A DNA stretch of 64,000 nt, from the NCBI RefSeq assembly GCF_014196535.1, contig NZ_JACIDU010000018.1, forward strand, positions 42,905-106,904, written 5' to 3'. The DNA is from Allorhizobium borbori (GTDB lineage: Bacteria > Pseudomonadota > Alphaproteobacteria > Rhizobiales > Rhizobiaceae). A program made the translations under genes and the position numbers. Below are positions 35,697 through 45,150 of the stretch, piece by piece. A model generated the notes under the pieces. That model ran no database searches. It was not told where the DNA came from and was given only the letters and a program-made list of their open reading frames with translations. Numbering within the stretch: the stretch's first letter is position 1; each line of letters begins with the position of its first letter.

Positions 35697-36716
35697 ATGA
35701 CGAAGCATCTGACCCTCGGCCTCGCCGCTGCAGCCGGCGTTTTCTCTCTGGCCCTCGAGGCCTCGGCCGCCGAGATCAACATCTACACGACGCGTGAGCC
35801 GGGCCTCGTCCAGCCGCTCCTTGACGCCTATACGGCCAAGACCGGCACCAAGATCAACACCGTGTTTCTCAAGGATGGTCTGGCAGAGCGCGTCGCTTCC
35901 GAGGGCGCCAGCTCGCCCGCCGATATCCTGATGACCGTCGATGCCGGTAATCTGGTCGATCTCGTTGACAAAGGCGTCACCCAGCCCATCGCTTCTGAAG
36001 CACTGACCGCCTCGGTTCCGGCGGAATTGCGTGATCCCGCAGGCAACTGGGTCGCCCTGTCTTCCCGCGCCCGCGTTCTCTACGCTGCCAAGGACGTCGA
36101 TCTGACCGCTTTCAACTACGAGGATCTGGCCGATCCCAAGTGGAAGGGCAAGGTTTGCATCCGTTCGGGCCAGCATCCCTACAACACCGCGCTGTTTGCC
36201 GATTACATAGCCCATCACGGCGCTGAACAGGCCGAAGCCTGGCTGGCTGGCGTCAAGGCCAACCTCGCCCGCAAGGCCGGCGGTGGTGACCGTGATGTTG
36301 CCAAGGACATTCTCGGCGGCATTTGCGATATCGGCATCGCCAACTCCTACTATGTCGGCCTGATGCGCTCGGGCAAGGGCGGCGAAGAGCAGGTGAAGTG
36401 GGGTGAGGCCATCAAGGTGATCCTGCCCACGTTCAAGGATGGCGGCACGCAGGTGAACATTTCCGGTGCGGCTCTCGCCAAAAACGCGCCGAACAAGGCC
36501 GAAGCCGTCAAGCTGCTCGAATACCTTGTTTCCGCAGAGGCCCAGAAGCTTTACGCCGAAGCCAACTATGAATACCCGGTCAAGGCCGGCGCACCCATCG
36601 ATCCGATCATCGCCTCCTTCGGCGAACTGAAGATCGACCGCGTGCCGCTTGCTGAAATCGTCAAGTTCCGCAAGCAGGCCAGCGAGCTGGCCGAAAAGGT
36701 CGGCTTCGACAACTAA
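35697..36716 (+). CDS. fbpA: Periplasmic ferric iron-binding protein
   Basis: This 339-residue receptor has a signal peptide ending LEASAAE. The FbpA/AfuA-type fold starts INIYTTREPGLVQPLLDAYTAKTG. The paired tyrosines that bind Fe3+ are seen in NSYYVGLM. It captures free or chelated ferric iron in the periplasm for the FbpB/FbpC pair encoded on both sides. An IRO box lies upstream. The start has GGGAG nearby. Iron specificity is inferred from the tyrosine pair and the operator. Confidence 0.9.
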   Translation: MTKHLTLGLAAAAGVFSLALEASAAEINIYTTREPGLVQPLLDAYTAKTGTKINTVFLKDGLAERVASEGASSPADILMTVDAGNLVDLVDKGVTQPIASEALTASVPAELRDPAGNWVALSSRARVLYAAKDVDLTAFNYEDLADPKWKGKVCIRSGQHPYNTALFADYIAHHGAEQAEAWLAGVKANLARKAGGGDRDVAKDILGGICDIGIANSYYVGLMRSGKGGEEQVKWGEAIKVILPTFKDGGTQVNISGAALAKNAPNKAEAVKLLEYLVSAEAQKLYAEANYEYPVKAGAPIDPIIASFGELKIDRVPLAEIVKFRKQASELAEKVGFDN

Positions 36717-36769
36717 GCACCGGACCGGTATCGAGGTGCCGTCAACCGGTGGCATCTTCCGGAAAACGA

Positions 36770-38455
36770 ATGACAGCGACCGCTGAAACGCAGAAGCCTG
36801 TTTCTCTGACCGCCCGCAGCCTCTCCGGGCGGTTCTGGCGTTTTTCAGCAGCGTTTGTCGCCATCGCGGTGCTTGCGCCGGCACTGGCGCTCGGTTGGGA
36901 GGCGTTCGGTCCTTCGCAGGGGCTCTGGGCTCATCTTCTCGCCAATGTGCTGACGCAGGCGGTGGTGGATACGGCGATCCTGCTGGCGGGCGTCGGGCTT
37001 CTCGTCATGGCGCTCGGCACATCCGCCGCCTGGCTGGTCACGGCCTATGCCTTCCCCGGCCGGCGAATTCTCGAATGGGCGCTGCTTCTGCCTCTGGCGG
37101 TGCCAACCTACATCATCGCCTATGCCTATCTCGACATCCTGCATCCGGTCGGCCCGGTGCAGGGGACCATCCGCGCGTTGCTCGGCTATTCCAGCCCGCG
37201 TGAATTCCGCCTGCCGGATGTTCGTTCCATGGCCGGCTGCATCCTTTTGCTCGGCTTTGTGCTCTACCCCTATGTCTACATTACCACACGGGCGATGTTT
37301 CTGACGCAGGCCGCTAATCTGGTGGAAGTGTCGCGCACGCTCGGGGTTCGCCGCAGCGCAGTGTTCTGGCGCGTGGCGCTGCCGCTCGCGCGGCCCGCAA
37401 TCGCCGTCGGCGTCAGTCTGGCGCTGATGGAGACGCTGAATGACATCGGTGCGTCCGAATTCCTCGGCGTCAGAACACTGACCATTTCCGTCTACACGAC
37501 GTGGGTTACGCGTGGCGATCTGGCCGGCGCGGCGCAGATTGCGCTCGCCATGCTTGCCGTCGTGATCGTGCTCCTGGCCATGGAACGGTACGCCCGCCGT
37601 CGCCAGCGCTATTTTGCGACTGCCCAGCGCGCGCGCCGTTTCACGCCGCAGCATCTCGGTCCCATAGCGGGTGTCGCCGCTTTTGCGGTCGGGATCATTC
37701 CCGTTCTCATCGGCTTCGTCGCACCCGCCACCTATCTGACGGTGGAAGCGGCAAAGCGCATGAAAGTGAACGGCATTTCGCCGCGCCTTTACGGCGAAAC
37801 GCTGAATACCATCCTGTTTGCAGGTGCAGCCACGCTTGCCGTGCTCGTATTCGGCACAGTGGTCGCCTACGCCGCCCGGGCTCTACCGGGCCGCGCCACC
37901 GCGCTTTTCCAGCGGCTTTCGACGCTGGGTTACGCCATGCCCGGCACGGTGCTGGCGATCGGCATTCTCATTCCGGTCGCAGCCCTTGACGGGTTGATCG
38001 ATCGCGTGTCGCAAATGCTCTTCGGCGTGCCGACCGGACTGCTGCTGATTGGTTCGGGGGCTGCGCTTGGCTATGCGTATGTCGCGCGCTTTCTGGCGAT
38101 TGCTGCGGGGTCGATCGAGTCCGGCTACAGCCGCATTCCGCGCTCCTTCGATCAGGCTGCGCGCAGCCTGGGGCGCACGGTGGGCGGCACTTTCCGCGCC
38201 GTGCATTTGCCGCTGTCCAAGACCGCGCTGGCTGCCGCCGGCCTTCTCGTTTTCGTGGATTGCATGAAGGAACTGCCCGCAACGCTTCTGCTGCGTCCGC
38301 TGAACTTCGAGACCCTCGCCACCCATCTCTATGGCGAGGCGGCGCGCGGCACCTATGAGGAAGCGGCTGTGGCCGCCCTTGCCATCGTTCTGGTCGGCAC
38401 CTTGCCGGTCATGCTTCTTGCCCGCATCGGACGGCGCGAAAGCGGCGAAGATTAA
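36770..38455 (+). CDS. fbpB: Ferric iron ABC transporter permease
   Basis: This protein of about 561 residues is a fused permease with two copies of the binding-protein-dependent domain and about twelve helices. Both halves keep an EAA-type loop (VSRTLGVRRSAVFWRVALPLARPAI and AARSLGRTVGGTFRAVHLPLSKTAL). ATG 36770 is preferred over GTG 36749, which lacks a good site. It lies 53 bases after fbpA in the same unit and is followed by a terminator shared with acnB. Confidence 0.9.
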   Translation: MTATAETQKPVSLTARSLSGRFWRFSAAFVAIAVLAPALALGWEAFGPSQGLWAHLLANVLTQAVVDTAILLAGVGLLVMALGTSAAWLVTAYAFPGRRILEWALLLPLAVPTYIIAYAYLDILHPVGPVQGTIRALLGYSSPREFRLPDVRSMAGCILLLGFVLYPYVYITTRAMFLTQAANLVEVSRTLGVRRSAVFWRVALPLARPAIAVGVSLALMETLNDIGASEFLGVRTLTISVYTTWVTRGDLAGAAQIALAMLAVVIVLLAMERYARRRQRYFATAQRARRFTPQHLGPIAGVAAFAVGIIPVLIGFVAPATYLTVEAAKRMKVNGISPRLYGETLNTILFAGAATLAVLVFGTVVAYAARALPGRATALFQRLSTLGYAMPGTVLAIGILIPVAALDGLIDRVSQMLFGVPTGLLLIGSGAALGYAYVARFLAIAAGSIESGYSRIPRSFDQAARSLGRTVGGTFRAVHLPLSKTALAAAGLLVFVDCMKELPATLLLRPLNFETLATHLYGEAARGTYEEAAVAALAIVLVGTLPVMLLARIGRRESGED

Positions 38456-38562
38456 GGCCGCCGCATGATGTCCGATCGCTGAACGGCATTCGCGTTTCGC
38501 AAGCCTGACGGTACCCCAGCCTTTACCTGATCAGCGTACCGGCGGTTGCCATCTGGCAACAG

Positions 38563-38610
38563 AAAAGCCCGGCATCCATCCCCTGAGGCGGGGCAGGATA
38601 CCGGGCTTTC
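38563..38610. terminator. Bidirectional terminator between fbpB and acnB
   Basis: AAAGCCCGG pairs with CCGGGCTTT, extended inward by ATCC/GGAT and a CCCC/GGGG core. T-rich sequence follows on the plus strand and TTTTC on the minus strand. It serves the two convergent genes. Confidence 0.7.
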
Positions 38611-38630
38611 TCAATGGTGTCTTTTTTGGC

Positions 38631-38662
38631 CATGATCCGGAAAAGCGATTTTCCGGATCATG
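38631..38662. repeat. REP-like perfect palindrome
   Basis: CATGATCCGGAAAA and its exact complement flank the four bases GCGA, giving 14-bp arms. It looks like the short palindromic repeats scattered in Rhizobiales genomes, which often start GCATGATC or CATGATCC. Only one copy occurs in this window. Confidence 0.5.
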
Positions 38663-38681
38663 ATCCTTCGAGGACGGAACC

Positions 38682-41468
38682 TCAGTAATGGGCGGACATG
38701 GAAGTCGCCGGGGTCTTCGGCGGAGCGAACTTCGTCAGGTCGATCCCGTCGACGGCAGACAGATACTCGTCCATGCTGGGGGTGCGGCCAAGGATGGCCG
38801 ACAGAACCACGACCGGGGTCGATGCCAGCAGGGATTCGCCCTTCTTCTCACCGGAGTCTTCCACGACGCGGCCCTGGAAGAGACGGGTCGAGGTTGCGAG
38901 AACCGTGTCGCCCTTTTCGGCCTTTTCCTGGTTGCCCATGCAGAGATTGCAGCCCGGACGCTCGAGATAGAGAATGTTCTCGTACTCGGTACGGTTGGTC
39001 GTCTTCGGCTTCACGTCATCGAATTCGAAGCCGGAATACTTCTGGAGGATTTCCCAGTCGCCTTCGGCCTTCAGTTCGTCGATGATGTTGTAGGTCGGAG
39101 CCGCGACGACGAGAGGGGCCTTGAACTGGACCTTGCCTTCGTTGGCTTCGATGTTCTTCAGCATCTGCGCAACGATCTTGATGTCGCCCTTGTGCACCAT
39201 GCACGAACCGACGAAGCCGAGGTCAACCTTCTTGGCGGCGCCATAGTAGGAAACCGGGCGGATCGTGTCGTGCGTGTAGCGCTTGGAAACGTCGGCATTG
39301 TTGACGTCCGGGTCGGCGATCATCGGCTCGTCGATCAGGTCGAGATCCACGACGACTTCGGCGAAGTACTTCGCGTTGTCGTCAGGGGCCAGAGCCGGCT
39401 TTTCACCGGAGCGGATTTCGGCAATGCGCTTGTCAGCCTTGGCGATGAGGCCCTTGAGCGTCTGCGCGGCATTGTCCATGCCCTTGTCGATCATGATCTG
39501 GATACGCGACTTGGCGATTTCCAGCGATTCGATCAGCGTCTCGTCCTGCGAGATGCAGATGGAGGCCTTGGCCTTCATTTCTGCGGTCCAGTCGGTGAAG
39601 GTGAAGGCCTGGTCGGCCAGCAGCGTACCGATGTGAACCTCGATGACACGACCCTGGAACACGTTGTCGCCGTGCTGCTTCAGCATCTGGGCCTGCGTGG
39701 CGTGAACCACATCGCGGAAGTCCATGTAGGGCTTCATGGCGCCCTTGAAGGTAACCTTGACCGACTGCGGGACGGGCATGGTGGCTTCGCCGGTGGCAAG
39801 CGCCAGAGCAACGGTGCCGGAGTCGGCGCCGAACGCAACGCCCTTGGACATGCGGGTGTGGCTGTCGCCGCCGATGATGATGGCCCAGTCATCCACGGTG
39901 ATGTCGTTCAGCACCTTGTGGATCACGTCCGTCATCGAGTGGTAGACGCCCTTCGGGTCGCGGGCGGTGATGAGGCCGAAGTTGTTCATGAAGGACATGA
40001 GCTTCGGAATGTTCGCCTGGGCCTTCTTGTCCCAGACGGAAGCCGTGTGACAGCCCGACTGATAAGCGCCGTCAACGAGCGGCGAAATCACGGTAGCCGC
40101 CATGGCTTCCAGTTCCTGTGCGGTCATCAGGCCGGTGGTGTCCTGCGAGCCGACGATGTTCACCTTGACGCGAACGTCGGAGCCGGCATGGAGAACCTTG
40201 CCCGGAGTGACGCCGACGGCGTTGCGGTTGAAGATCTTTTCAACGGCGGTGAGGCCCTGACCTTCGATGGAGATTTCCTTGTTCGGTGCGAAGACCGGCG
40301 TGGCTTCGACGCCAAGCGTTTCGGCTGCGAACGTCTGGAGCTTCTTGCCGAACACGATGGCATAGGAGCTGCCGGCCTTCATGAACTCCATCTTCTGGGG
40401 CGTGAAGGCGGCGGCCACATCGACCAGTTCCTTGCCGGTCTCGTCGCAAAGCTTCTTGTTCTTCACATCGATCTTGAGAACCGTACCGGTTTCGACCGAG
40501 AATTTCTGCTCAAGGACCGGGTTGCCGTCGTTGTTGAGGATCGGCTTGCCGTCCTCGCCGGTCTTCTTGGTCCAGTTCTTCAGGTTGATGCCGATGCCGC
40601 CGGTCACGTCGACGGTGGTCGCGAAGATCGGCGAAATGCCGTTCGTGCCGGCGACGACCGGAGCGTAGTTGACGAAGGGCACATAGGGGCTGGACTGCTT
40701 GCCGGTCCACAGCGCCACGTTGTTCACGCCGGACATACGCGAGGAGCCAACGCCCATCGTGCCCTTTTCGGCGATCATCATCACCCGCTTGTCGGGATGC
40801 TTGGCCTTCAGCGCCACGATTTCCTGCTGTGCTGCCGGCGAGATCATGCACTGGCCGTGCAGTTCGCGGTCAGAGCGCGAATGCGCCTGGTTGCCCGGCG
40901 AAAGAAGGTCGGTCGAGATATCGCCTTCGGCGGCGATGAAGGTCACGACCTTGATTTCGTCTTCCACGTCCGGAAGCTTGGTGAAGAACTCGGCCTTGGC
41001 ATAGCTTTCGAGAATGTCCTTGGCCACGGCATTGCCGGCCTTGTAGGCGTCGCGCAGGCGGAACATGTCAGCGTCGTAAAGGAAGACCTGCGTCTTCAGC
41101 ACGTCACCGGCCTTTGCTGCGATTTCGGCGTTGGCGCCGAGGGCCAGGTCGAGAAGCACTTCAACCGAAGGGCCGCCCTTCATGTGGGACAGGAGTTCCA
41201 GAGCGAAGTCCGGGGTAATTTCGGCAACGGTCACTTCGCCCAGAACGATCTTCTTGAGGAAGGCGGCCTTCACGCCGGCGGCGCTCGTGGTGCCGGGCAG
41301 CGTGTTGTAGATGAAGAAGTTCAGCGCATCGGCGCGGTGTTCGCTGCCTGCATCCTGAATGATCTCGATAAGTTCGCCAACGAGGGCGCCATCATCGATA
41401 GGCTTCGGGGCGAGCCCTTGATCTTTTCTGCTTGTGATCTCAGCCAGATAATCAGAGTAAAGGTTCAT
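38682..41468 (-). CDS. acnB: Aconitate hydratase B
   Basis: This 928-residue enzyme interconverts citrate and isocitrate in the TCA cycle, using a [4Fe-4S] cluster. It has the AcnB-specific N-terminal HEAT-like and swivel domains (SDYLAEITSRKDQGLAPKPIDDGALVGELIEI). The cluster cysteines are visible near residues 756 (GSCMVHKG), 840 and 843 (CNLC). It is about 60 residues longer than Escherichia coli AcnB (865), with extra sequence between the cysteines. ATG 41468 is chosen by match to family N-termini. Members can also bind mRNA when iron is scarce. It lies next to iron uptake and TctCBA genes. Confidence 0.95.
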   Translation of the reverse strand: MNLYSDYLAEITSRKDQGLAPKPIDDGALVGELIEIIQDAGSEHRADALNFFIYNTLPGTTSAAGVKAAFLKKIVLGEVTVAEITPDFALELLSHMKGGPSVEVLLDLALGANAEIAAKAGDVLKTQVFLYDADMFRLRDAYKAGNAVAKDILESYAKAEFFTKLPDVEDEIKVVTFIAAEGDISTDLLSPGNQAHSRSDRELHGQCMISPAAQQEIVALKAKHPDKRVMMIAEKGTMGVGSSRMSGVNNVALWTGKQSSPYVPFVNYAPVVAGTNGISPIFATTVDVTGGIGINLKNWTKKTGEDGKPILNNDGNPVLEQKFSVETGTVLKIDVKNKKLCDETGKELVDVAAAFTPQKMEFMKAGSSYAIVFGKKLQTFAAETLGVEATPVFAPNKEISIEGQGLTAVEKIFNRNAVGVTPGKVLHAGSDVRVKVNIVGSQDTTGLMTAQELEAMAATVISPLVDGAYQSGCHTASVWDKKAQANIPKLMSFMNNFGLITARDPKGVYHSMTDVIHKVLNDITVDDWAIIIGGDSHTRMSKGVAFGADSGTVALALATGEATMPVPQSVKVTFKGAMKPYMDFRDVVHATQAQMLKQHGDNVFQGRVIEVHIGTLLADQAFTFTDWTAEMKAKASICISQDETLIESLEIAKSRIQIMIDKGMDNAAQTLKGLIAKADKRIAEIRSGEKPALAPDDNAKYFAEVVVDLDLIDEPMIADPDVNNADVSKRYTHDTIRPVSYYGAAKKVDLGFVGSCMVHKGDIKIVAQMLKNIEANEGKVQFKAPLVVAAPTYNIIDELKAEGDWEILQKYSGFEFDDVKPKTTNRTEYENILYLERPGCNLCMGNQEKAEKGDTVLATSTRLFQGRVVEDSGEKKGESLLASTPVVVLSAILGRTPSMDEYLSAVDGIDLTKFAPPKTPATSMSAHY

Positions 41469-41768
41469 CGCAATCCCAACAATCATGAGGTGTGTGGCAC
41501 TGGAACGCAGCGCCATCAAGGGGGCTCGTTAATCGACCATAGGTCTCTCGGTTTCGAGTACGCCAACTTAGGTCAACACACAAGATACCGCGTTTCAGTA
41601 AAAAGTCGTAATGTGAAATTAGTGTTTACCGATCGCACTTGGCGCGTGCATTCGGTTGGTGAGTTCAGGAATTTTCAGGCGATTTGGCATGGTGCTTTCC
41701 AGGTGGAAAGCCTGAATGAAATGGCCGGGATCGCTCCCGGCCATTTCATGTCGCAGAAGCCATGCTCT
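41469..41768. other. Intergenic region acnB-tctA (300 bp) with hairpin
   Basis: This holds the acnB promoter, with no gene seen. At 41716-41749 a perfect 15-bp stem (ATGAAATGGCCGGGA and its complement, loop of four) lies 20 bases past the tctA stop and probably ends the tct transcript, although the T-tract is poor. Confidence 0.6.
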
Positions 41769-43292
41769 TCAGTCGAGCGCCGGATCGGCGACGGTCATTG
41801 CCCGCATGCGGCGCTTGGCGCGGCGCGAGAGGAAGAGCGGCAGAAAAGCCACGCCGGCGGCCATGATCCACAGCACGATGGAAATGGTGCTGCCGAACAG
41901 GATGGAGATATCGCCGCCGGAAATCGCCAGCGCGTTACGCAGGTTCACTTCCATCACCCGGCCCAGCACGAAGCCGAGAATGATCGGCGCCATGTCGAAG
42001 CCAGCCTTACGCAACAGCCAGCCGACGAAGCCGATGCCGAGCATGAGGAAGATGGAGAATACCGAGGCGTTGGTGGAATAAACCCCGATGACCGAGAGAA
42101 CGAGGATGCCGGGCACCAGCAGCCAGTTCGGCACCGTCAGCACGCGGGCGAAGATGTTAACCAGCGGCAGGTTGAGCGCCAGCAGGATGAAGTTGCCGAC
42201 GAACAGCGAGGCGACGAGGCCGCCGACCACTTCCGGGCGTTCGGTAAGCAGCATCGGGCCGGGCTGGATGTTGTAGAGCATCAACGCGCCGAGCATGACG
42301 GCGGTGGTGCCGGAACCGGGCACGCCGAGTGTCAGCATGGGCACGAAGCAGCCGCAGGCGGTGGCATTGTTGGCGGCTTCCGGCGAGGCAAGGCCGCGCA
42401 CGTCGCCCTTGCCGAAGGTGCCTTCGCTGTCGGAAATGCGCTTTTCGGTGGTGTAGGATACGGCGGAGGACACGGACGCCCCGGTTCCCGGCAGTACGCC
42501 GATGACGAAGCCGATCAGCGAGCCGCGGATGGTGGCGCCCGTGGACCTCACGAGGTCGGCCCAGCGCGCCGTCATGCGGCCGAGTTCGCGGATGACGGTG
42601 ACGCCCTTGCCCTGATGCTCGAGAATGATCATCGCTTCGGAAATCGAGAACAGACCGATGACGAGCACCACGAACTCGATGCCGTCGCCAAGTTCCGGTT
42701 CGGCGAAGGTGAAGCGGTACGCGCCCGACGTGGCGTCAAGGCCAACGGTGGCGAGCATCAGGCCAAGCACGCAGCCGATCAGCGTCTTCACCGGCTGGGA
42801 GCCGACCATGGAGCCGAGCGTTGCGAAGGCGAAGATCATCAGCACGAAATATTCAGCCGGGCCGAAGCCGATGGCAAGGCCGGAGAGCACGGGGGCGAAG
42901 AGCGCCAGCCCGATCGTGCCGATCAGGCCGCCAACGAAGGAGGAGATGCCGGACAACGCCAGCGCCTCGCCTGCGCGGCCCTGTTTGGCCATGGGGTAGC
43001 CGTCCATGGCGGTCATCACCGCGCCCGCGTCGCCCGGCACGTTGAGCAGGATGGAGGAGATGCGCCCGCCATATTCAGCACCGCAATAGACGGCGGCGAG
43101 CAGGATCATGGTGCTTTCCGCCGGCAGGCCCATGGAATAGGCAATGGGCATGAGCAGCGCTATGCCGTTGATAGGGCCGATGGCCGGCAGCGCGCCGACC
43201 AGCGTGCCGATGAAGCAGCCGATGAAGCCGATCAGCAGGTTCTGCCAGGTGAGCGCGACCGCGAAGCCTTGCCAGAGATAATCGAAACTCAT
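41769..43292 (-). CDS. tctA: Tripartite tricarboxylate transporter large permease
   Basis: This 507-residue protein is a TctA-family permease with about twelve hydrophobic segments. It has the signatures GALPAIGPINGIALLMPIAYSMGLP, YGGRISSILLNVPGDAGAVMTAMDGYPMAKQGRAG and VLPGTGASVSS. With TctB and the binding protein TctC it imports citrate or a similar acid, driven by an ion gradient. It starts 28 bases after tctB. A location next to acnB suggests citrate, but Tct systems also take other carboxylates. Confidence 0.92.
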   Translation of the reverse strand: MSFDYLWQGFAVALTWQNLLIGFIGCFIGTLVGALPAIGPINGIALLMPIAYSMGLPAESTMILLAAVYCGAEYGGRISSILLNVPGDAGAVMTAMDGYPMAKQGRAGEALALSGISSFVGGLIGTIGLALFAPVLSGLAIGFGPAEYFVLMIFAFATLGSMVGSQPVKTLIGCVLGLMLATVGLDATSGAYRFTFAEPELGDGIEFVVLVIGLFSISEAMIILEHQGKGVTVIRELGRMTARWADLVRSTGATIRGSLIGFVIGVLPGTGASVSSAVSYTTEKRISDSEGTFGKGDVRGLASPEAANNATACGCFVPMLTLGVPGSGTTAVMLGALMLYNIQPGPMLLTERPEVVGGLVASLFVGNFILLALNLPLVNIFARVLTVPNWLLVPGILVLSVIGVYSTNASVFSIFLMLGIGFVGWLLRKAGFDMAPIILGFVLGRVMEVNLRNALAISGGDISILFGSTISIVLWIMAAGVAFLPLFLSRRAKRRMRAMTVADPALD

Positions 43293-43320
43293 GGGATATG
43301 ACCTTTTCTTGATGCCGCGC

Positions 43321-43794
43321 TCAGCCGCCGAAAACCGTGCCGGCGGGCAGATAGACTTCCAGGACGTAGCCGAAGACGAACCACCAGAGGACGGCGTGGC
43401 CGACCGCGCCGATCAGGGCCTTGACGGGTGGTGCGCCGAAGATGAGCGCCGTGCCAAGCGTGAGGGTGAAGATCGAGACGGCAAAGCCCAGCGGTTCGAA
43501 CAGCAGCACCGATATGGCGAGCAGAGCGGGAATGGCCAGCACCCGTGCCAGTAAAGCGCCGTGCGGGAAGCCTTCCGCGGTACCCGGCGAAAGGAAGTAG
43601 AGAATGCCGAGACCACCGAGAACGACGGCGAGCGCGATGGGGAAAACACGGGGGCCGAGCGGATCGGATGCGAAGGCATATTCTATGACGCTGCCACCAA
43701 GGCCGTAGGCCAGTGCCAGCAGGAGGAGAATGATCGCCGAAACGCGGCCGATCAGCCTGGCCGTTCGCGGCGAAATGGAATGGGCTTCTGACAT
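43321..43794 (-). CDS. tctB: Tripartite tricarboxylate transporter small permease
   Basis: This 157-residue protein has about four hydrophobic helices and the TctB pattern (FPIALAVVLGGLGILYFLSPG, PLGFAVSIFTLTLGTALIFG). It is poorly conserved in sequence as is usual for the family, but its place between tctC and tctA identifies it. Confidence 0.85.
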   Translation of the reverse strand: MSEAHSISPRTARLIGRVSAIILLLLALAYGLGGSVIEYAFASDPLGPRVFPIALAVVLGGLGILYFLSPGTAEGFPHGALLARVLAIPALLAISVLLFEPLGFAVSIFTLTLGTALIFGAPPVKALIGAVGHAVLWWFVFGYVLEVYLPAGTVFGG

Positions 43795-43876
43795 GGTCGC
43801 CTCACAATGGGGTATCGTCGGCGAGGCGGTTCTCCGCCTTCCGGGACAATTTCAGGACTGGACGAGAAGTGGTCTG

Positions 43877-43918
43877 TCTCTCCCGGCGCGGCTCAATAGC
43901 TGGCGGCGCCGGGAGAGA
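43877..43918 (-). promoter_or_regulatory. Intercistronic hairpin between tctC and tctB
   Basis: TCTCTCCCGGCGC (43877-43889) pairs exactly with GCGCCGGGAGAGA (43906-43918) around a 16-base loop. The 170-bp gap between receptor and permease genes is otherwise empty. Such a stem can protect the tctC mRNA and lower permease expression relative to the receptor. Confidence 0.55.
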
Positions 43919-43963
43919 AGTCCGGCCGGGCGAGGATCAGCACAGCCCGGTCGGCGCAGGAAC

Positions 43964-44941
43964 TTACATGCCGGCTTCCTTGGCGAGGATCTTGAAGCGG
44001 GCAACGTCGGTATGGACGCGTTCCTCAAATTCCTTGCCAAGCAGAGTGAAGTCGAACAGGCCTCGGGCCTCGCGTTCCTTGGCGAATTCAGGTGTGGCGG
44101 TCGTTTTCTTCAACGCTTCCACCCACCAGTTGTAGTCTTCGTCGGACACGTCCTTGCCGACGTAGTAACCGCGCCAGACCGGCCAGTCGATGTCATAGCC
44201 CTGTTCCTTGGCGGTCGGAACGCCAGCCAGTTCGCCCGGCAGGCGTTCCGGCGCCATGACGGCGAGAATGCGGACCTTGCCCGCCACATGATGCTTGACC
44301 ATTTCAGCCGCATCGCCCGAACCGACCTTTACATGGCCGCCTTCAAGGGCGGTGAGAACCGCACCGCCGCCTTCGAGGGCCACGTAGCGCATCTTCTTGG
44401 CATCCTGACCGGCGGCCTTGGCCAGCAGCGTGCCCTTCATCCAGTCCTGCGAGCCGACAGCGCCGCCGCCGGCAACGGGAAATTCAGTCGGGCTGGCCTT
44501 GTAGGCCTCGACCAGTTCGCCGAGTGTCTTGTAGGGCGAGTTGGCGGCGACGACCAGAACGCCGTAGTCCGCACCGACGGCCCCAAGCCACCGAACGGCA
44601 GTCTCGTCATACTGGCCGAACTTGCCCTGCGCGATCAGCAGCGCCGAGCCCGAGGATGCCGCGGTAATGAGGTTGCCATCCTTGCCACGCTTGCCGATGA
44701 CGTGGTTATAGGCCACGGCGCCAACGCCGCCTTCCATGTAGGTGACTGCCATGGGTCTGGAGATCTGCTTGGTCTCCAGCAGCGCATTGGCTGCGAGACG
44801 GCAGGTCAGGTCGAAGCCGCCGCCGGGCTTGGCGCCTGCCAGGCATTCGGGCTTTGCCGGTTCGGCGGCGGCAAAAGCCGTCATCGCCAGTACCATCAGC
44901 GCCGCGCCGGTCAGCGTCTTGGTGAACATGCGGGTCATCAT
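43964..44941 (-). CDS. tctC: Tripartite tricarboxylate transporter binding protein (Bug family)
   Basis: This 325-residue periplasmic receptor has a signal segment ending AFAAAEP and the TctC/Bug pattern (CLAGAKPGGGFDLTCRLAANALLE, GKRGKDGNLITAASSGSALLIAQG). GGGAG precedes ATG 44941, with a second ATG directly after it. It is the first gene of the tctCBA operon. The intact Bug fold supports carboxylate binding; citrate is inferred from the neighbours. Confidence 0.9.
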   Translation of the reverse strand: MMTRMFTKTLTGAALMVLAMTAFAAAEPAKPECLAGAKPGGGFDLTCRLAANALLETKQISRPMAVTYMEGGVGAVAYNHVIGKRGKDGNLITAASSGSALLIAQGKFGQYDETAVRWLGAVGADYGVLVVAANSPYKTLGELVEAYKASPTEFPVAGGGAVGSQDWMKGTLLAKAAGQDAKKMRYVALEGGGAVLTALEGGHVKVGSGDAAEMVKHHVAGKVRILAVMAPERLPGELAGVPTAKEQGYDIDWPVWRGYYVGKDVSDEDYNWWVEALKKTTATPEFAKEREARGLFDFTLLGKEFEERVHTDVARFKILAKEAGM

Positions 44942-45150
44942 TTCTCTCCCTTTGAATGATGCTTGAAGCGGGAGGAAATGCGGTATCAGCGTGCGATAAA
45001 GGGTTGGCCGGATACCGATATCCGAACCCTGGGCCTTTGACACTGCAAGCGGTTTCCTCCCCGCACCAGATCGAACTCTCCCCCGATCCGGTGTTACAGT
45101 TCTAGACCCGCTTCCTGTCACCATCCTGTCAACACAGGACTGGCTTTACG

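Noticed and set aside
38688..43301. A 1,537-codon open frame on the plus strand
   Set aside because: It runs antisense to acnB and tctA, two clear genes, and spans the gap between them. Its composition (Arg, His, Gly, Asp) is that of the reverse strand of high-GC coding DNA, and no domain was recognised.
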